Position numbers and translations under genes: made by a program
Origin: an uncultured Clostridia bacterium
GTDB lineage: Bacteria > Bacillota > Clostridia > Christensenellales > UBA1242
Length of the DNA: 49,005 bases
Direction: 5' to 3'
Assembly (NCBI GenBank): GCA_930990515.1
Contig: CAKNPS010000003.1
Location: forward strand, 1-49,005
In this document: piece after piece, positions 39,344 to 47,938 of the stretch
Position numbering within the stretch: the stretch's first letter is position 1
Layout: every line of letters begins with the position of its first letter
The notes under the pieces: generated by a model
Database searches by the model: none
Seen by the model: the letters and a program-made list of their open reading frames with translations, nothing else
What the model was told of the DNA's origin: nothing

Positions 39344-40534
39344 ATGAAAAAAAATCTGGTTGGAATTGGAATATTTTTTATAATATTTTTATTTGTTGGG
39401 CTAAGTGTTATTCCGTTTGAAAACTGGACTAATTTAGATTCATACTTTATTATGTTTATAATCTTTTCAGTTATTTGCGGAATTTATTTAATTGGGTTAA
39501 TTATCTTTGTTATTTTAAATCGAAAAAAGAAAATTATTGAAGTTGTAGAGTTCTCGGCACCAGATGGAATGACTCCAGCAGATGCAGGTTATGTTATTGA
39601 TAAAAGTATTGACGATAGAGATATTAGTTCACTTTTAATATACTGGGCAGAGAAAAAATATATTGAAATTATACAAAATGAAGATAAAACTGTTATCTTA
39701 AAAAAACTGAAAGACGCTGATGAGGAAATGAAATCTTATGAACAAACAATGTTTAACACAGTTTTTTCTCAAAAAGTTGAAGTTAATTTGAAAGATTTAC
39801 CAGTTATTATTAAACCAATTACATCGACAATAAAAAAACAAATTAAAGATGAAAACAATAAAAAATATTTTAATTCAAAAATTGAAAGTACTTCAACTTG
39901 GCTTACACTTGGAATTACTTGTCTTTTGGTTTTTCTTTCATATTTCTTTGGCAGTGGTGGAACTTTTTCAATTATTTGTGGCGTGATTATTTTTGCTATA
40001 AGCACAATTTTTTCAAATATTTGTAATAAAGTGTATATTCAAAAGAAATTGAAAGCGATTATTCTTTATATTGTTGGTATCGTGCTATTTTTGATTTTTG
40101 CTTTACTTAATTTAGTTTATTCTTTTACGAATTTATATGTTCTTGGCTTAATTACAATTACTACATTTTTATGCTTATTAACTTATATTCTTTGTCCATT
40201 CTTGGAGTATAGAACAAAGGAAGGGCAATTTGTTGTTGGCAGGTTGCTTGGACTTAAGAAATATCTTGAAGTTACTGAGAAAGAAAAAATTGAAATGTTA
40301 ATAAAGGAAAATCCCGAATACTTTTACAATATAATTCCTTATGCTTATGTTTTAAATGTAAGCAATGAGTGGATTGAAAACTATAATTTTGTTAAAACGA
40401 TAAATAAAAAAGAGCGAAACGAATTGATTGCTGGAATTAGTTTACTTACTGCACTTTTCATATTTGGTGAAGGTTTTTCAATAATAGGAGAGTTGTTCAG
40501 TGGAACAAACACAAAAACTAAGAAGAAAAAGTAA
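39344..40534 (+). CDS. DUF2207-like membrane protein
   Basis: 396 aa. Two N-terminal membrane segments (about 5-22 and 33-58), then a cytoplasmic domain with VVEFSAPDGMTPADAGYVID and DDRDISSLLIYWAEKKYIEI, the DUF2207 C-terminal signature. Then four further hydrophobic segments (about 185-275). The extracellular N-terminal domain of typical members is missing, so this is a short form. Function of the family unknown. The site TGGAGAT precedes the ATG. Confidence 0.7.
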   Translation: MKKNLVGIGIFFIIFLFVGLSVIPFENWTNLDSYFIMFIIFSVICGIYLIGLIIFVILNRKKKIIEVVEFSAPDGMTPADAGYVIDKSIDDRDISSLLIYWAEKKYIEIIQNEDKTVILKKLKDADEEMKSYEQTMFNTVFSQKVEVNLKDLPVIIKPITSTIKKQIKDENNKKYFNSKIESTSTWLTLGITCLLVFLSYFFGSGGTFSIICGVIIFAISTIFSNICNKVYIQKKLKAIILYIVGIVLFLIFALLNLVYSFTNLYVLGLITITTFLCLLTYILCPFLEYRTKEGQFVVGRLLGLKKYLEVTEKEKIEMLIKENPEYFYNIIPYAYVLNVSNEWIENYNFVKTINKKERNELIAGISLLTALFIFGEGFSIIGELFSGTNTKTKKKK

Positions 40535-40650
40535 AATTTGATTTCTTAAAGTAATTTAATAATTTTAAAAACATATAGTGAAAAATAAAAGATAGTGAAT
40601 TTATTTTTTTAATTTTTTAGTAATTTTTTTCAAATGTGAGTGAAAGTGTC

Positions 40651-40678
40651 GTGACTTTTGCGGAAAATGTTGTATAAT
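40651..40678 (+). promoter_or_regulatory. Promoter of the immunity-like island
   Basis: GTGACT (40651-40656), 16-nt spacer, TATAAT (40673-40678). Transcription would begin near 40685, which rules out the earlier in-frame start codons of the regulator. Confidence 0.55.
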
Positions 40679-40699
40679 ATGATTGACGATAGGGCGAAG

Positions 40700-41206
40700 A
40701 TGAAGTTTAGTGAAAAACTTAAGAAGTTAAGACAGGAGAAAAATCTCACGCAAGATGATTTGGCGGAGAAGATTTTTGTCACACGCACTGCTATTTCAAA
40801 GTGGGAGACAGACAACGGCTATCCAAGTATTGAAAGCTTGAAATTGCTTGTAAAACTCTTTAACACGACCATCGATGAACTTATTAGCGAAGAAGATGTG
40901 AAACAAAAGGAAAACTTGGAACAAAAAACATCAAAAACAAATCTTATCATATCACTCGTTGGGCTAGCTGTTGCTATAATTTGTGCAGTGTGTATGTTTT
41001 TTGTGAATATTGCTATTTTGTCTGGTGTTTTGGCTGGGCTTGGCATTCTTGGCGGTTGCATATATCTTGTTTTTACTGAACTTTCTCTTGCTTTTTATAA
41101 AGATAAGAAATTGACGAAAAAACAAATTGCAATAAACAAATTTCAAGAAATCTCTGCTGGAATAGTTTTGTTTTTAGTGCTGTTCGCAGTAGTAAGAAAT
41201 GTTTAA
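40700..41206 (+). CDS. XRE-family regulator with membrane segments
   Basis: 168 aa from ATG 40700 (MKFSEKLKKLRQEKNLTQDD), with AGGGCGA upstream. HTH_XRE domain in residues 1-60 (LAEKIFVTRTAISKWETDNG, YPSIESLKLLVKLFNTTIDELI), a Lys/Glu linker, then hydrophobic segments (about 80-128, ISLVGLAVAIICAVCMFFVN and following; and 145-165, SAGIVLFLVLFAVVRN). A membrane-tethered repressor type common in Firmicutes. First gene of the immunity-like cluster, 9 nt before the next gene. Confidence 0.85.
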   Translation: MKFSEKLKKLRQEKNLTQDDLAEKIFVTRTAISKWETDNGYPSIESLKLLVKLFNTTIDELISEEDVKQKENLEQKTSKTNLIISLVGLAVAIICAVCMFFVNIAILSGVLAGLGILGGCIYLVFTELSLAFYKDKKLTKKQIAINKFQEISAGIVLFLVLFAVVRNV

Positions 41207-41215
41207 AAGGAGTTT

Positions 41216-41503
41216 ATGAATACAAAATCTAAGAAAGATAAATATAAAATTGATTTTAATATTGTGCGAGAAGAGTTAAATTTGCTTGACCCTATGGGTT
41301 TAAGTCCTGGAAAGTTCACACCAATTGACGAATACAATGTGGAAATTGAAACAATTTTAATAAAATCAAATAAAACGGATGATTATTCTATACTAGCAAA
41401 AGAAATGCAAGCAATTTTTAACAAAATGTTTGATGAAAATTTTAAAGAAGAGATGTTTTACGATTGCGCAAAAAGAATAATAGAGAGAACACAAAAAAAG
41501 TAG
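41216..41503 (+). CDS. DUF1871 (YugE-like) small protein
   Basis: 95 aa, soluble. NIVREELNLLDPMGLSP...IDEYNVEIETIL and MFDENFKEEMFYDCAKRI match the pattern of the DUF1871 family, small helical proteins of unknown function often found among immunity-type genes. The leader is AAAAGGAGTTTATG, nearly the same as those of the following genes. Confidence 0.65.
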   Translation: MNTKSKKDKYKIDFNIVREELNLLDPMGLSPGKFTPIDEYNVEIETILIKSNKTDDYSILAKEMQAIFNKMFDENFKEEMFYDCAKRIIERTQKK

Positions 41504-41511
41504 GAGTTTGT

Positions 41512-42138
41512 ATGGGATTTAAAGATATAATTGATAAATTAAAAAGCAAAGGTATAGTCTTTGCAAATGGTCTTACAGAAGAAGAATTTTCTAAAGTTGA
41601 AAATCTTTATAATATCAAATTTCCAAAAGAATTAAAAAACTTTTTGGCAGAAGGTTTGCCATTTGCCGAATATACTTCATATCTACCTAATGCTGGCGAA
41701 AAAGAATATTGTCATTATGTTTTTCCGTTTCCAGTTTGGAATGATTTTAGCGAAGAGAATATTAAAAAAATTAAAGATTGGATTGCAAAGCCCAAAAGGT
41801 TGTTAAGGGAAGAGTATGAAAATGTCAAAAATAATAAAAAGGAGTTTTGGACTTTTTGTAATGATTTAGGTTTGGACTTTGAAAAGAAAGTTGAAGAGAT
41901 AAACAAAGAGTTTGATATTTTTGAAAGCAATCTTGAAAACACAATTCCAATTTTTGGACATCGATATATGTTGCAAAACGACAATTCTCCTATTCTTTTA
42001 ATTACAAAAACGGATGATATTGCATTGTATGGAAAAGATTTACAAGACTATTTGGAATGTGAATTTTTAGACAAAAGAGTTGATGCTAATTATGAAAAAG
42101 CAGACTTGGGCAATTGGCACGATGTTTTATTTAGATAA
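41512..42138 (+). CDS. SMI1/KNR4 (SUKH) family protein, immunity type
   Basis: 208 aa from ATG 41512, preceded by TAGGAGTTTGT; an upstream extension would overlap the DUF1871 gene. SUKH pattern: GLTEEEFSKVENLYNIKFPKELKNFLAEGLP, then PVWNDF, IPIFGHRYML, PILLITKTDDIALYGKDLQDYL. SUKH proteins commonly serve as immunity proteins against polymorphic toxins. No toxin is adjacent. Confidence 0.8.
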   Translation: MGFKDIIDKLKSKGIVFANGLTEEEFSKVENLYNIKFPKELKNFLAEGLPFAEYTSYLPNAGEKEYCHYVFPFPVWNDFSEENIKKIKDWIAKPKRLLREEYENVKNNKKEFWTFCNDLGLDFEKKVEEINKEFDIFESNLENTIPIFGHRYMLQNDNSPILLITKTDDIALYGKDLQDYLECEFLDKRVDANYEKADLGNWHDVLFR

Positions 42139-42153
42139 CTAAAAGGAGTTTAT

Positions 42154-42849
42154 ATGGAAAAGAAAAAATATATTTGCCCGGTTTGTGGGTACGACAAGTT
42201 GAAGCAATCGCCAGATGAGAGTTACGAGATTTGTTCATGTTGTGGATATGAGTTTGGAAGTTGTGAGTATTATTGTAATTCTAAATATCCCGTTGATATA
42301 GGTTATGAATTTGACTATAAAGAAGATGAAAAATTTTATAGCTATGTAAGAAAACTTTGGATTCAACAAGGCTGTAAATGGAATTGCAGTAACCAAATGC
42401 AATTCAAAGATTGGAACATCAAAAAACAATTGTCAAATACTGGTATTGAAGATCAAGAAATTGCTGGTCTTTTAGAAGATTACTTGTATGACGGCCCAGT
42501 TGCAACATTTTCAATTATTGACAATATAGACATGGAAAAGAATTACTCAGATGCTAATAATTTTATTATACAAAAAAGTTCTGTGGGATTTTTTTGTAAT
42601 ATGATAGATTTCTGGTATCCTGAAATAGCAAACCTTTCAACATGTTTTAATAAAGTTTCTAGAAAAGAAAAAGGTTTAAATAAGTCGGGAGTAACAATTT
42701 TTCCACCTCAGTCTTTAAAAGAGTTCTATAAAATTGTTGATATAAAAACTCCGCAAGATACACCACAAAAAGAAAAGTTATTAAAACTTATAATACAAGC
42801 ACAAGAAGCGAATAAGTATCTTATTATTTATGGTGTTTATGGTGTTTGA
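42154..42849 (+). CDS. CPCC-type cysteine-rich protein with C-terminal extension (231 aa)
   Basis: The N-terminus YICPVCGYDKLKQSP...YEICSCCGYEFG is the two-CxxC zinc ribbon of CPCC-family proteins, with more Cys in the next 60 residues. The rest (about 100-231) is unrecognised. The leader is AAAAGGAGTTTATATG. CPCC proteins occur among toxin-immunity genes. A shorter paralogue lies at 43340-43669, sharing KYICPVCGYD and the C-terminal 'W....WN...QL' region. Confidence 0.7.
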   Translation: MEKKKYICPVCGYDKLKQSPDESYEICSCCGYEFGSCEYYCNSKYPVDIGYEFDYKEDEKFYSYVRKLWIQQGCKWNCSNQMQFKDWNIKKQLSNTGIEDQEIAGLLEDYLYDGPVATFSIIDNIDMEKNYSDANNFIIQKSSVGFFCNMIDFWYPEIANLSTCFNKVSRKEKGLNKSGVTIFPPQSLKEFYKIVDIKTPQDTPQKEKLLKLIIQAQEANKYLIIYGVYGV

Positions 42850-42902
42850 TTTAAAAAATATATAACTTTATATGACAAAATTTTCAATTAAAAGGAGTTT
42901 GT

Positions 42903-43328
42903 ATGGAAAAGATTATTTGGCAAGACGATTTTCAAACAATGTATGTTAAACAAATTAAAGGAGATATATCATACATATATCATTTAATTATTGGCATAAA
43001 AGCGCAAACAAATTCTTGGGAAGGAAATTTAAAACTTAACTACCAAGCTGAAGATGGGTTTTCGTTTGATGATGAAGAATTAAAAGACAAATTAAAAACT
43101 ATTATAGACAACAATTTAGAAGAACAATTCGAAATCGTTGATGTGCTTCAGGATACTGACAGCTTAATTACATTTAATTGCAAAAAAGAATTTGTTGAGA
43201 TTAGTGGTAAAATTGGAAATACAATAGATGACACCTATCAATTATCTTTTAGTTTTGATGCCTCAAAGGAAATAATAGTAAATTTATATAATTATTTGAA
43301 AGAAAATCCAAGCGAATACGAAGAATAA
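42903..43328 (+). CDS. Unknown small acidic protein, immunity-like context (141 aa)
   Basis: Soluble, acidic, strand-rich, with no membrane or signal region. The leader AAAAGGAGTTTGTATG is nearly the same as its neighbours'. The pattern FVEISGKIGNTIDDTYQLSFSFDASKEII has some resemblance to WapI-type immunity proteins, but not enough to name. Sits between two CPCC genes. Confidence 0.6.
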   Translation: MEKIIWQDDFQTMYVKQIKGDISYIYHLIIGIKAQTNSWEGNLKLNYQAEDGFSFDDEELKDKLKTIIDNNLEEQFEIVDVLQDTDSLITFNCKKEFVEISGKIGNTIDDTYQLSFSFDASKEIIVNLYNYLKENPSEYEE

Positions 43329-43339
43329 AAGGAGTAATT

Positions 43340-43669
43340 ATGAATAACAAAAAATATATTTGCCCGGTTTGTGGGTATGACGGATTGGAAGAACCAGTAT
43401 ATGATGAAATAGGCGAGCCAAGTTTTGAAATATGTTCTTGCTGTGGCGTAGAATTTGGTTTTGACGATTTTGATATTAAAAATTTAACTTTTGACACTGT
43501 TCGTGAAAAATGGTTGAAAGATGGTGCAAAGTGGTTTGATAAAACAGCAAAACCTAAAAATTGGAACTTAGAAGAACAATTAAAAAATTTACAACTTCCA
43601 GAAGTCAAAAATACAATTGATGACATAACAAGAAAATATGCGGAAATGTATATGAAAAGCAAAAATTAA
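43340..43669 (+). CDS. CPCC-type cysteine-rich protein (109 aa)
   Basis: KYICPVCGYDGLEEP...FEICSCCGVEFGFDDFD gives two Cys pairs of a zinc ribbon, then a helical C-terminus with WLKDGAKWFDKTAKPKNWNLEEQL. A paralogue of the 231-aa protein two genes upstream. The leader is AAAAGGAGTAATTATG. Last gene of the island. Confidence 0.75.
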   Translation: MNNKKYICPVCGYDGLEEPVYDEIGEPSFEICSCCGVEFGFDDFDIKNLTFDTVREKWLKDGAKWFDKTAKPKNWNLEEQLKNLQLPEVKNTIDDITRKYAEMYMKSKN

Positions 43670-43741
43670 AAAAATTTTCTAACTAAATTACGATTTAAAT
43701 AAAAATAAGCAAATTTTGTCTATAATTTTTTGAAACTATTT

Positions 43742-43777
43742 AAAAAGAGTTTTACTTTAAAAAGTAGAACTCCTTTT
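43742..43777. terminator. Terminator between the island and the convergent ATPase gene
   Basis: AAAAAGAGTT-T-TACTTT and AAAGTA-G-AACTC-C-TTTT pair with small mismatches. A- and T-rich flanks allow use from both sides. Confidence 0.65.
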
Positions 43778-43829
43778 CTTATTTTTATTCTGCTAGTTTC
43801 AAAAGGCTTTAGTCTTACACTATCTTTTT

Positions 43830-46463
43830 TTAGTTAGAATTATTTTTATTTAGAAGCCTATTTTTTAATTCATTGACTCTTACTTCTTCTGTTAGATGTG
43901 CTTTACCGCTTGCTTGCAAGTTTTGAAGAAGTTTTGTTGTGTCTTTGCTTTCAATATAAACATCATCTTTTTTATTCTTCCTGTTGAGTTTGCTGAAAAG
44001 TTTAGTGACTTTTTTATCAAATTCTGTCTCACCTTTCTTTAATTTTGTGGTCTCTTCAGGAGAAACACCATATTTCTTTCTCAAATACCATTCTTTAAAG
44101 TAGAATGCAAGAACGATAACTAAAATTGTGGTTAATAGCATAGCAACTAAAGTTATGACAACTGGAACAGAATAGGTTGTGATTTCAAAGAAAGGACTTA
44201 AACTTGCAAGAGCGGCTGCAATGAGAACGGCGGATAGTCCAACACAAATTCCTCGCAACCAATTTAACGGGATACAAGTCCAAACAAGATTGATGTAACC
44301 AGTAAAAATAACTAAAAGTGTTGATAATGAAGAAAATTCATCAGGAGTTAAAGTGTTTGTGCTGGCATTCAAAATCACAACAATAAGAACATTAATAAAC
44401 ATAACGAACGCAGCAGGAATTGATTTCTTTAAAACCTGTGGAATGAAGTTTCCACGAATGATGTCTTTGTTTGGCTGGAAGGTCAATATAAACGACGGGA
44501 GACCGATGACAAACATTTCCAAAATTAAAAGTTGTTTAGGAGTGAAAGGATAGTGCATTCGTAAAATCAAAGTTGTGATGCAAAGCATAATTGTGAAAAG
44601 TGTTTTCATTAGATATAAAACTGATGATTTTTGAACATTGTTCACAATTTGTCGTCCTTCTTCCACAACACTTGGAAGTGCTGAGAAGTTACTTTCCATA
44701 AGAACAAGATGAGAGATATTTCTTGCGACTTCACTTCCGTCAGCCATAGCAATGGAGCAGTTTGCCTCCTTAAGGGCAAGGGTGTCATTAACACCATCAC
44801 CAGTCATAGCAACAACATTTCCTTGTGTTTTTAGAGTTTTAACCAAAACATGTTTTTGTTCAGGAGTCACACGACCGAAAACTGTGAATTTGTTGGCAAG
44901 TTGAGCAACTTCTTGCAGGCTAACATTTTCAAGAGAAACATATTTATCATAACCATCAACGCCAACACGCTTAGCAATTCTAGAAACCGTTATTGCATCA
45001 TCACCAGAGATAATTTTGATTTGAACATCATTTTTCTTAAACCAGTCGATTGTTTCAATAGCATCTTTTCTGATGTGGTCTTCAAGAACAAAAATAGCGA
45101 TAAGTTTTCCATTTTTCCCGGCAACTTTTTCATCATAAGAACCTTTAGCCTCGGCAAGAGCGATAACTCGATACCCTTTTTCCATATTTGTTGTCATGTA
45201 GGCTTTTTGTTCTGCAGAAATTTGACATTTAATGAATGTAGGAGCACCAAGAAAATAAGTTTTTCCATTTTTAAATGTTGTGGCTGAATATTTTCGTTCT
45301 GATGAAAATTCAATAACTTCTTTAACTTGACTGTCGGTATCTTTGCCAAAACGACTGAAAAGGGCAATGCTTGTTGCATTCATTGATTTTTGATGTTGAA
45401 GAATTGTTTTCATAATTTTTTCAACTTTTTGATTGTTTGAACCATTAAAAGTTTCAAATTCAACAACATTCATTGTTCCATCTGTGATTGTTCCAGTTTT
45501 GTCAAGACAAAGAATATTTGCTCGGGCAAGCATTTCAATGGAGTATAGGTTTTTGACAAGTGTTTTCTTTTTGCCTAGTTTAATAACTCCAACTGAAAGT
45601 CCGACAGTGATTAAAAGATACATTCCCGCTGGAATCATACCAGTCAAAGCACCACTTGTGCTTGTAACAGATTCTGTGATACTTGAACCTAATAGGACGC
45701 TTTCTTTAAAGAATGTCAAAACTCCAAGTGGAATTAAAATTAAGATTATTACTTTAATCAAATTATTTAAGTCTTTAAAAAGGTTGGAAGTTTGTGGTTT
45801 AAAGTCTTTTGTCCTTTCTGCCACTGTTTGAATGTAATTGTTTTTACCAACTTTATCAACTCTTGCATAGCATTGTCCAGAAACAAGGAAGGAGCCAGCA
45901 AGGAGAACATCTCCAATATTTTTCTTAATGGAATTACTCTCTCCAGTGAGCAAACTTTCGTTGGCTTCGCAAGTGCCTTCCACAATGATGCAGTCAGCAG
46001 GAATTTGATTGCCATTCTCTAAAAGCATAATGTCGTCTAAAAGGAGTTCTTCGCTTTTTATTTCGTATTGAAGCCCCATTCTGATAACTTTGATTTTTGG
46101 TGCGGTTACCATTGACAAGCGTTCCACAGTTCGTTTTGACTTAATTTCTTGTATAATGGAAATTGCAGTGTTTGCAATGACAACGAAAAGGAAAAGTAAA
46201 TCGCCCCACGCACCAACACACATAAGAGCAATGGCGATTACAAGCCAGATGCAGTTAAAGAATGTGAAGACATTTTTACATATAATGGAAAGAATGGAAT
46301 TTGAAGTTTTGATTTTTGTGTCGTTTGTAAGTTTATGTTCAATTCGTTCGCTTATTTGTTCCTCAGATAAACCATGCTCTCTATCAGTTTGATAGCGAAC
46401 AATAGGAATGTCTTTCTCGTTATTTAATTTTTTCTTCTTACTTACAAACTTTTTGTTTTTCAT
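43830..46463 (-). CDS. P-type cation-transporting ATPase
   Basis: 877 aa. Phosphorylation site DKTGT with D321, actuator motif LTGES, hinge MTGDGVNDTLALKEANCSIA, and about ten membrane segments (two before the actuator, two before the D321 domain, six at the end). The sequence between resembles the CaxP/Exp7-like group of calcium- or cation-exporting ATPases of streptococci and clostridia. The C-terminal cytoplasmic tail (about 790-877) is basic, longer than in most members. The specific ion cannot be fixed from sequence. Confidence 0.9.
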   Translation of the reverse strand: MKNKKFVSKKKKLNNEKDIPIVRYQTDREHGLSEEQISERIEHKLTNDTKIKTSNSILSIICKNVFTFFNCIWLVIAIALMCVGAWGDLLFLFVVIANTAISIIQEIKSKRTVERLSMVTAPKIKVIRMGLQYEIKSEELLLDDIMLLENGNQIPADCIIVEGTCEANESLLTGESNSIKKNIGDVLLAGSFLVSGQCYARVDKVGKNNYIQTVAERTKDFKPQTSNLFKDLNNLIKVIILILIPLGVLTFFKESVLLGSSITESVTSTSGALTGMIPAGMYLLITVGLSVGVIKLGKKKTLVKNLYSIEMLARANILCLDKTGTITDGTMNVVEFETFNGSNNQKVEKIMKTILQHQKSMNATSIALFSRFGKDTDSQVKEVIEFSSERKYSATTFKNGKTYFLGAPTFIKCQISAEQKAYMTTNMEKGYRVIALAEAKGSYDEKVAGKNGKLIAIFVLEDHIRKDAIETIDWFKKNDVQIKIISGDDAITVSRIAKRVGVDGYDKYVSLENVSLQEVAQLANKFTVFGRVTPEQKHVLVKTLKTQGNVVAMTGDGVNDTLALKEANCSIAMADGSEVARNISHLVLMESNFSALPSVVEEGRQIVNNVQKSSVLYLMKTLFTIMLCITTLILRMHYPFTPKQLLILEMFVIGLPSFILTFQPNKDIIRGNFIPQVLKKSIPAAFVMFINVLIVVILNASTNTLTPDEFSSLSTLLVIFTGYINLVWTCIPLNWLRGICVGLSAVLIAAALASLSPFFEITTYSVPVVITLVAMLLTTILVIVLAFYFKEWYLRKKYGVSPEETTKLKKGETEFDKKVTKLFSKLNRKNKKDDVYIESKDTTKLLQNLQASGKAHLTEEVRVNELKNRLLNKNNSN

Positions 46464-46599
46464 TCCCTATTAGTTTATTAATTTTTAACAAAAAAGTCAA
46501 ACATTAAATCAATTTTCTTGACTTTTAATTAAATTTGTTTTAAATTATTATTATAAATATTAATTTCTTGGGTGTAATATTTTTTTATTGGGGTGTTAT

Positions 46600-47829
46600 A
46601 TGTTTATTCCTGTTTCAAATGATTTATTAAAACTTGCCAAACTTTTTCCAGAAGATTTATACATTGTAGGTGGTTATGTCAGAAATTGTTTATTAAACAT
46701 TGAAAGTTCAGACATTGACCTTGCAAGCAATGTTGATATTGAAGAAATTTCCAAGATTTTGAAAGACAATGGATATAAGGTTAAGGTTAAAAATGCTAAG
46801 TATAACTCTATTACAATTTCAAAAGATGGAAATAGTTATGAGTTTACATCATTTAGAAAAGATTATTATGCCGAAAATGGAAAACATTCTCCAATAAAAG
46901 TGGAAAGAACGAATGAACTTTTGGAAGACGCAAAAAGGCGTGACTTTACAATTAATTCTATTTATTATAACATCACAAAAGATGAAATTGTTGACCCATT
47001 CCATGGTGTTGTTGACGCGAAACAGAGAATTTTGAAATGCATTTCTTCCCCTGAAGAGGTTTTGAAAAGTGATGGCGAAAGAATACTTCGAATGGTGAGA
47101 ATTGTTGGTGAACTTAATCTCAAAATCGACAAAGAGACTTTAAAATATGCTCATATTATGGCGAAGAATGTGGCAGACATTTCTAGCAGCAGAAAATTCA
47201 CAGAAATTGAGAAAATTTTATACTGCGATAAGCGCTACAAAGAAACCCCAGGCAATTTTATAAAATCGTTAAAACTTTTAAATCGTTTAGGAATTTGGCA
47301 ATATTTTTCACTGCCTGTGAAATTTATTAAATACAATATGGTAAAAAAGGTGGAAGATAGAGTTTTAGGGCTTTTGATTGATATTGTTGACAGCGTAAAG
47401 CCAGAATGTTTGCAAACTTTTATTGAAGAATTTTTAAAAACCCAATTTGCTTTTTCGTCTAGAATTATTCAAAAAGTTTTTGTTTATCTTGCAGGTTATT
47501 ACAATGCACTTGATAAAATGAAAAATAAGGAATATTTTTTCAAATATTTTGGAGATGTTGCTGTCATTTTTCCACTTTTACGAGAAAAAAGTAAACATAT
47601 AATGAATAAGTATATGTTTTTCTATAAATATATTATAAGATATGGCTTGGTTGTCAGGGTGTCGGACTTAGATATTAATAAAGACGATATAGCAAAGAAT
47701 TTTCCACAGATAGACCCAAGGGGGTATGACAGAATTTTGGAAACCCTTTTAAGTCAAGTTTTTGATGGTAAAGTAAAAAATGAAAAAGAACATCTTTTCC
47801 AAGAGATTGAAAAAATATTGGAAATTTAA
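46600..47829 (+). CDS. cca: CCA-adding tRNA nucleotidyltransferase / poly(A) polymerase family
   Basis: 409 aa from ATG 46600 with GGGGTG upstream; an earlier TTG is in frame but would bury that site. Head domain: YIVGGYVRNCLLNIESSDIDLAS with the catalytic GG and DxD residues, then EYTSFRKDYY-type and RRDFTINSIYYN motifs. Class II nucleotidyltransferase that repairs or adds the tRNA 3' CCA end. The C-terminal part is less conserved, as usual. A terminator follows immediately. Confidence 0.88.
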   Translation: MFIPVSNDLLKLAKLFPEDLYIVGGYVRNCLLNIESSDIDLASNVDIEEISKILKDNGYKVKVKNAKYNSITISKDGNSYEFTSFRKDYYAENGKHSPIKVERTNELLEDAKRRDFTINSIYYNITKDEIVDPFHGVVDAKQRILKCISSPEEVLKSDGERILRMVRIVGELNLKIDKETLKYAHIMAKNVADISSSRKFTEIEKILYCDKRYKETPGNFIKSLKLLNRLGIWQYFSLPVKFIKYNMVKKVEDRVLGLLIDIVDSVKPECLQTFIEEFLKTQFAFSSRIIQKVFVYLAGYYNALDKMKNKEYFFKYFGDVAVIFPLLREKSKHIMNKYMFFYKYIIRYGLVVRVSDLDINKDDIAKNFPQIDPRGYDRILETLLSQVFDGKVKNEKEHLFQEIEKILEI

Positions 47830-47852
47830 CAGGCGTTGCCTGTTTTTATTTT
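47828..47852 (+). terminator. Terminator of cca
   Basis: AACAGGC (47828-47834) and GCCTGTT (47838-47844) with a GTT loop, followed by a T-tract. Confidence 0.8.
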
Positions 47853-47901
47853 ATCAATTTTTTCAAATAAATTTTAGAGAAATTAAAAATGAAATTATTG
47901 T

Positions 47902-47932
47902 TTGACATAAACTTAAATTTTTTGAACATACT
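47902..47932 (+). promoter_or_regulatory. Promoter of VanW-family gene, close to start
   Basis: TTGACA (47902-47907), 19-nt spacer to CATACT (47927-47932), or 17 to AACATA. The ATG at 47939 would then be at or near the transcription start, although a weak AGGTG also lies 3 nt before it. Confidence 0.45.
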
Positions 47933-47938
47933 AGGTGT

